A stretch of DNA of 64,000 nt from Amycolatopsis thermoflava N1165 (GTDB lineage: Bacteria; Actinomycetota; Actinomycetes; Mycobacteriales; Pseudonocardiaceae): NCBI RefSeq assembly GCF_000473265.1, contig NZ_KI421511.1, positions 7,147,909 to 7,211,908 on the forward strand, written 5' to 3'. Positions 60,542 to 64,000 of this stretch are shown here, in pieces. Within the stretch, counting starts at the first letter, position 1, and the number at the start of each line of letters is the position of its first letter. The notes below the pieces were generated by a model that was given only the letters and a program-made list of their open reading frames with translations, did no database searches and was not told the DNA's origin. Position numbers and translations under genes: made by a program.

Positions 60542-61771
60542 TCAGTCCGCCATCCCGTGCCCGGCCAGGAACTTCCGCACCCGTTCGGGCGAAGCGAGGA
60601 TGTCCCACTGGCGGTCGGGGTGGCTGAAGTTGTCGGTGAAGGTGTCCGCCACCGCCTGGTTGGCCGACATCGCGCCGAGCAGCTGCAGCAGGTGCGGGGC
60701 GGGCGGCACGCGGACCATCAGGTTGGTCCAGTCCGCCGTCGCGTGCACGACGTTCTCCCGCCGCAGCGCCACTTTCCGGCAGAACCGCTCGTCGAAGGTC
60801 TGGTCTTCCAGGATGGTCCGGCCCAGCTCCCAGGCCGAGTACGACGCGCAGTTCGCGCCCTGGCCGACCACCGGGTCCACCACGGTGTGCGCGTCGCCGA
60901 GCGCGACGACGTACTTGCCGTTGGGCAGCCGCGTGTAGTCCTCCCGCACGGACGGCAGGACACCGCCCTGCAGCAGGTCCTGCGGCCCGGTGAGCCGGAA
61001 CTTCGCCGGATCGATCCGCTCGAACGTCCGCGGGTGGTGCTGCCGCGTCTTCTCCAGCACCAGCTTCTCGAACGCGGCGGGGTCGTCGTCGTAGCGCGCC
61101 TCGGCCAGCACCTCGGTGTCGCCGCCGGGGATGTTCTCGAACAGCAGCGCCGTGACGTGCCCGGCGAACGAGAAGATCGGGATTTCCAGCAGCTCGCCGT
61201 TGCCGGGCGAGATGCTCATCGTGACTCCGCGCGGCTCGGAATGCGCGATGCCCTCGTAGAGCCCGACGCACAGCTTGCGCTGCGGGCTGTCGTAGGGCGA
61301 CTTGTCCGCCCGGCGCGGGAACATCGCGCTCAGGCTGCCCCGCCCGGAAGCCACGACGACGAGGTCGTGGCGGTCGGACAGCTCCGCCACGTCCGCGGGC
61401 TCGACCGGCCGCACCTGGAAGTCGCCACCGCGGTCGGTGAAGTCGCCCAGGATCCGCGGCAGGTAGATCCGGTAGTCCAGCGCCCGCGACGGCGCGGTGA
61501 AGAAACCGGGGAACGACAACGGGTCCGGCAGTCCGATGTAGTGGTGGTGGCCGAAGTAGAAGTACTCCTCGGCGTCCCAGTGGTCGATGCCGAGCAACCG
61601 CTCGCGTGCCACCGTCGTGTGGTGGTGCGCGACGCTGTTGGGCAGGCGGCCGCCCGCCAGTTGCTCCGCGGTCCGGTCGCTGTAGATGGTGACCGGGACG
61701 TCGTGCTGCCGCAGTTGCAGGCCCAGGTGCAGGCCGGCGATCCCGGCGCCGACGATGCCGATTCCCGCCAT
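60542..61771 (-). CDS. styA: styrene monooxygenase oxygenase component (StyA-like)
   Basis: The 409-residue FAD-dependent monooxygenase has the Rossmann motif GIGIVGAGIAGLHLGLQL at the N-terminus and a C-terminal FAD block YVVALGDAHTVVDPVVGQGA. The long middle region with NSVAHHHTTVARERLLGIDH is specific to the styrene/indole monooxygenase group E flavoproteins. It epoxidises a vinyl-aromatic or indole substrate using reduced FAD delivered by the StyB-type reductase encoded 16 bp upstream. Confidence 0.88.
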   Translation of the reverse strand: MAGIGIVGAGIAGLHLGLQLRQHDVPVTIYSDRTAEQLAGGRLPNSVAHHHTTVARERLLGIDHWDAEEYFYFGHHHYIGLPDPLSFPGFFTAPSRALDYRIYLPRILGDFTDRGGDFQVRPVEPADVAELSDRHDLVVVASGRGSLSAMFPRRADKSPYDSPQRKLCVGLYEGIAHSEPRGVTMSISPGNGELLEIPIFSFAGHVTALLFENIPGGDTEVLAEARYDDDPAAFEKLVLEKTRQHHPRTFERIDPAKFRLTGPQDLLQGGVLPSVREDYTRLPNGKYVVALGDAHTVVDPVVGQGANCASYSAWELGRTILEDQTFDERFCRKVALRRENVVHATADWTNLMVRVPPAPHLLQLLGAMSANQAVADTFTDNFSHPDRQWDILASPERVRKFLAGHGMAD

Positions 61772-61787
61772 TGAGAACTCTCCTCGT

Positions 61788-62279
61788 TCAGTGCAGTGCG
61801 CGATAGGAACCGGTGAAGAAGACCAGCGGTTCGACGTCCGAATAGGACAGACGGGTCACGCGGCCGAGGAACAACAGGTGGTCCCCGGCCGGGTGCACCT
61901 CGACGACGTCGCAGCCGATGTGGCTGAGCGCGCCGTCCAGGAAGGCGAACCCGTCGTGGTGGTGGAACTCCGGGCGCAGCCCGGGCACCGGCTGCCCGGC
62001 GAAGTGCCGCGAATGGTCCTGCTGGTCGCCGGCGAGCACGCTGACCGCGTACCGCCCGGTGCGGCGCAGCAGGCCGGCCATGCGCGACCGGTGCCCGAGC
62101 GACACCAGGACCAGTGGCGGCTCAAGCGAGACCGACAGGAAGCCGTTGGCGGTCATGCCGTGCACGTGCTCGCCGTCGACCGTCGTGACCACCGTGACGC
62201 CGCTGGTGAACCGCCCCATGGTGCGGCGGAAGTGCGCCGGGTCGACGGCCGGGTGGTCATCGAGCGACGTCTCGGGCAC
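61788..62279 (-). CDS. styB: flavin reductase component of styrene monooxygenase (StyB-like)
   Basis: The 163-residue flavin-reductase-like split-barrel protein has FRRTMGRFTSGVTVVTTVDG, VHGMTANGFLSVSLEPPLVL, RYAVSVLAGDQQDHSRHFAG and the His/Asp end HDGFAFLDGALSHIGCDVVE. It reduces FAD with NADH for the adjacent oxygenase. GTG 62279 follows GGGGAGG. It is the first gene of the operon with styA and the epoxide hydrolase gene and diverges from the IclR regulator. Confidence 0.87.
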   Translation of the reverse strand: MPETSLDDHPAVDPAHFRRTMGRFTSGVTVVTTVDGEHVHGMTANGFLSVSLEPPLVLVSLGHRSRMAGLLRRTGRYAVSVLAGDQQDHSRHFAGQPVPGLRPEFHHHDGFAFLDGALSHIGCDVVEVHPAGDHLLFLGRVTRLSYSDVEPLVFFTGSYRALH

Positions 62280-62307
62280 GACGAAGCCTCCCCAGGCAGC
62301 AGCTCTG

Positions 62308-62342
62308 ATATCGAGCGTTGATCGGTGTTCTGAGCTCGATAT
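62308..62342. promoter_or_regulatory. inverted repeat, probable IclR operator
   Basis: ATATCGAGC (62308-62316) and GCTCGATAT (62334-62342) are perfect 9-bp inverted copies 17 bp apart, in the 112-bp gap between the styB operon and the iclR-type gene. The position fits control of both divergent genes. Confidence 0.65.
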
Positions 62343-62391
62343 GCGAGCAGCCTAGCGTGTTAGAGTGACGCGGGCAACGAAGGGGAGCGGG

Positions 62392-63084
62392 GTGGAGACC
62401 AAGCCGGGCGTTCGCGCGCAGACGCTGGACCGGGCGCTCGACGTGCTGGACGTCCTCGCCGACGGCCAGCCGCGCACGAGCCACCAGATCGCCGACGCCG
62501 CCGGGTTGCACCGCTCGATCGTCTACCGGATCCTGCGCACGCTGGAGGACCGCCAGCTGGCGCGGCGCACCGCGGAAGGCCGCTACACGCTCGGGCTCGG
62601 GCTGCTCGTGCTGTCGCGGACCGTCCTCGGCGACGCCCAGGCCCGCCTGCACGAGGTGCTCGGCGAGCTGGCCGACACCGTTGGCGCGACGGCGTTCTTC
62701 GCGGTGCCACGAGGTGGTCAGGTCGTCGCCGTGGTGACCGTCGAACCGGATCGCCGCCGCGCCGCCGTCGCCTACCAGCCGTGGACGCGGGCGCCGCTGG
62801 ACCGCGGGGCGTGCGGCCTGGCGATTCAGTCCACGGGTCCCGCACATCCGGACGAGCGTCCTGAGGTCGGCTGGGCGCGGCAGACCGGGTACGTCCGCAC
62901 GGTCGGCGAGATCCACGCCGGGCTCACCGAGATCGCCGCGCCCGTCCGGCTCGCGCATGGCGCCGCGGGCAGCGTCGCCGTGGTGTTCGTGCCGGGCGGC
63001 GTGGACGAGGACCGGGCCGCCGAGGCGGTGCGGCGTACGGCGATCCGGCTCGGGCAGCCGGAGTCCGGGGTCTGGGAGCTGTAG
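62392..63084 (+). CDS. IclR family transcriptional regulator
   Basis: The protein of about 230 residues has an IclR winged helix (QTLDRALDVLDVLADGQPRT, LHRSIVYRILRTLEDRQLAR, GRYTLGLGLLVLSR) and the C-terminal GAF-like effector domain (AYQPWTRAPLDRGACGLAIQ, TGYVRTVGEIHAGLTEIAAP). The effector is probably an aromatic compound. GTG 62392 follows AAGGGGAG; GTG 62365 is an alternative. It is divergent from the styrene operon with a perfect inverted repeat between them, so it is the likely pathway regulator. Confidence 0.88.
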   Translation: METKPGVRAQTLDRALDVLDVLADGQPRTSHQIADAAGLHRSIVYRILRTLEDRQLARRTAEGRYTLGLGLLVLSRTVLGDAQARLHEVLGELADTVGATAFFAVPRGGQVVAVVTVEPDRRRAAVAYQPWTRAPLDRGACGLAIQSTGPAHPDERPEVGWARQTGYVRTVGEIHAGLTEIAAPVRLAHGAAGSVAVVFVPGGVDEDRAAEAVRRTAIRLGQPESGVWEL

Positions 63085-63115
63085 TTGACCTCCAGTTCGC
63101 TGGAGGTTCTACCGT
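63085..63115 (+). promoter_or_regulatory. MerR-type promoter with 19-bp spacer and central dyad
   Basis: TTGACC (63085-63090) and TACCGT (63110-63115) are 19 bp apart. The spacer holds the perfect 20-bp dyad ACCTCCAGTTCGCTGGAGGT (63088-63107), the form of operators bound by MerR/SoxR activators. GTG 63122 begins 6 bases after the -10 box, so the mRNA is probably leaderless. Confidence 0.65.
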
Positions 63116-63121
63116 CGGCTC

Positions 63122-63574
63122 GTGATCAAGGAGTACAGCGACGAAGAAGTGGCCGCCCAGCCCATTGGGGCGTGGAGCGGCGAGGCGTACCGGCTCGTGG
63201 TCGGTGCATTGCGGGAGGCGCTCGCGGTCGAGGACCTCACCCAGCCGCACTGGTGGACGCTGAACCACGTCGCGGGCAGGCCGGGGGAGTGGACCCGTGC
63301 GGCGCTCGTCCGGCGCCTCGCCCGCTACGACGACCTTGGCATCGACTTCGACGCGGTCTTCGACGACCTCATCGCGCGGGGCTGGCTGGTCGAGCGGGAC
63401 GGCCTGACCCTCACCGAAGCGGGCGAGGCCGGCCGCCTGCGGGCCCGCGACCGCAACGCGCGCGTCCACGAGCGGATGCACGAGGGGGTGGACCGTGGCG
63501 ACTTCGTGACCACGATCAACGTCCTGCGGCGGATGGTAGCGAACCTCGGCGGCGACGGGAACCTGCCGGACTAG
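63122..63574 (+). CDS. MarR-like winged-helix protein
   Basis: The 150-residue protein has a probable winged helix in its middle (WWTLNHVAGRPGEWTRAALV, FDDLIARGWLVERDGLTLTE) and helical ends with no signal peptide. It resembles divergent MarR-family proteins of actinobacteria. The gene is driven by a MerR-type promoter although no MerR gene is in the window. Its last 4 bases overlap the convergent PaaX-like gene. Confidence 0.7.
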   Translation: MIKEYSDEEVAAQPIGAWSGEAYRLVVGALREALAVEDLTQPHWWTLNHVAGRPGEWTRAALVRRLARYDDLGIDFDAVFDDLIARGWLVERDGLTLTEAGEAGRLRARDRNARVHERMHEGVDRGDFVTTINVLRRMVANLGGDGNLPD

Positions 63575-64000
63575 GCCGCTTCTTCCTCGCTCACCAGCGT
63601 GTCCCAGTGGCGCTGCGCGACCGGCCGCCATTCCACGTGCCTGCGGTGGAACAGCTCCGCCGCCTTGGCGCCGCTCCAGCCGTCGGGCAGCAGACGGCCC
63701 GGCAGGCGCGGGTCGAGGAACGGGAAGCGGCGCCACTCGTGCACCAGGCGGGTCTGCGCGTGCAGCACCGCCTCGCCCGACTCGGGGGCCAGCGCGGCGA
63801 ACTCGTCGATGAAGTCCTCGTAGCGCTCTTCCAGGGCCGTCAGGTCCCAGGCCCGCGCGACCATCGCGTCCTCGTCGCCGATCCGGCCGTACGACGCGAC
63901 GAACGACATCGCCTCCGCGTCCAGTCCCAGCTCACGCACGATGGAGTTCGCCTCGTCCTGCCGGCTCGGGTCGGGGCAGATCCACACTCCGGGCGTCGGC
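63571..64000 (-). CDS. PaaX family regulator, C-terminal part (runs off the right edge)
   Basis: The open frame continues to the window edge, so the N-terminal winged helix is not visible. The visible 142 residues have PTPGVWICPDPSR, WDLTALEERYEDFIDEFAAL and RLVHEWRRFPFLDPRLPGRL, the conserved C-terminal blocks of PaaX, repressor of phenylacetyl-CoA catabolism. Styrene oxide metabolism yields phenylacetate in many bacteria, so the neighbour StyAB genes support an aromatic-catabolism role. Confidence 0.83.
   Translation of the reverse strand, partial: PTPGVWICPDPSRQDEANSIVRELGLDAEAMSFVASYGRIGDEDAMVARAWDLTALEERYEDFIDEFAALAPESGEAVLHAQTRLVHEWRRFPFLDPRLPGRLLPDGWSGAKAAELFHRRHVEWRPVAQRHWDTLVSEEEAA

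Overview
The window is high-GC actinobacterial chromosome. Gene content (acyl-CoA dehydrogenase pairs, DUF3558-type lipoprotein, many TetR regulators, a WS/DGAT acyltransferase, many GTG starts, many 4-bp GTGA/ATGA overlaps, several leaderless-looking starts) points to a Pseudonocardiaceae-type organism such as Amycolatopsis; the genus is inference, not proof. No rRNA, tRNA or CRISPR array was seen.

Layout. 1-2805: end of metY coupled to metX (methionine synthesis), then an AraC regulator overlapping metX tail to tail. 2888-6024: small flavin-type oxidoreductase, a hypothetical gene, a TetR regulator with a palindromic operator, a secreted SGNH lipase and a RibD-like reductase. 6119-10921: an acyl-CoA carboxylase (beta and alpha subunits) plus acyl-CoA dehydrogenase operon, probably branched-chain amino acid (leucine) catabolism, behind a 44-bp dyad. 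11003-12312: SigE-type sigma factor with a membrane-anchored partner. 12354-13672: a roughly 430-bp palindrome-rich repeat interrupted by a complete IS5-family element. 13725-21601: second-type methionine aminopeptidase, acetyltransferase, PhaC-like hydrolase, ArsR/VOC pair, TetR/hydrolase pair, FAD oxidoreductase, leucine-rich-repeat protein. 22143-31053: fatty-acid beta-oxidation block: a FadE23/FadE24-like pair, a lipoprotein and a small ESX-like/DUF3558 pair, a double-domain TetR regulator divergent from fadA-fadB. 31149-31582: second, uninterrupted copy of the repeat. 31606-34541: ThDP enzyme and FAD-linked oxidase. 34720-34806: a possible 28-residue peptide gene.

35175-50075 holds a catabolic regulon split by a P-type ATPase and a lipoprotein operon: class III aminotransferase plus DUF3830, aldehyde dehydrogenase plus tartrate/malate-type dehydrogenase, a GntR/FCD regulator, two maleate-isomerase/Asp-Glu-racemase-like enzymes, a D-2-hydroxyacid dehydrogenase and an amidase. 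Three promoters in it carry the same ATTGTNGACAAT dyad, which suggests that the local GntR protein controls all of them.

50117-50920 is a ten-unit, 85-bp-period tandem array. 50999-58136 has an aldo/keto reductase, WS/DGAT, glutathionyl-hydroquinone-reductase-like protein, a second ThDP enzyme, decayed VOC and ECF41 sigma genes, and a quinone oxidoreductase. 58325-58756 is a second tandem repeat that copies the end of its neighbouring gene. 59680-64000 is a styrene-type catabolic locus: epoxide hydrolase, styAB monooxygenase, divergent IclR regulator, a MarR-like gene on a MerR-type 19-bp-spacer promoter, and the C-terminal part of a PaaX regulator.
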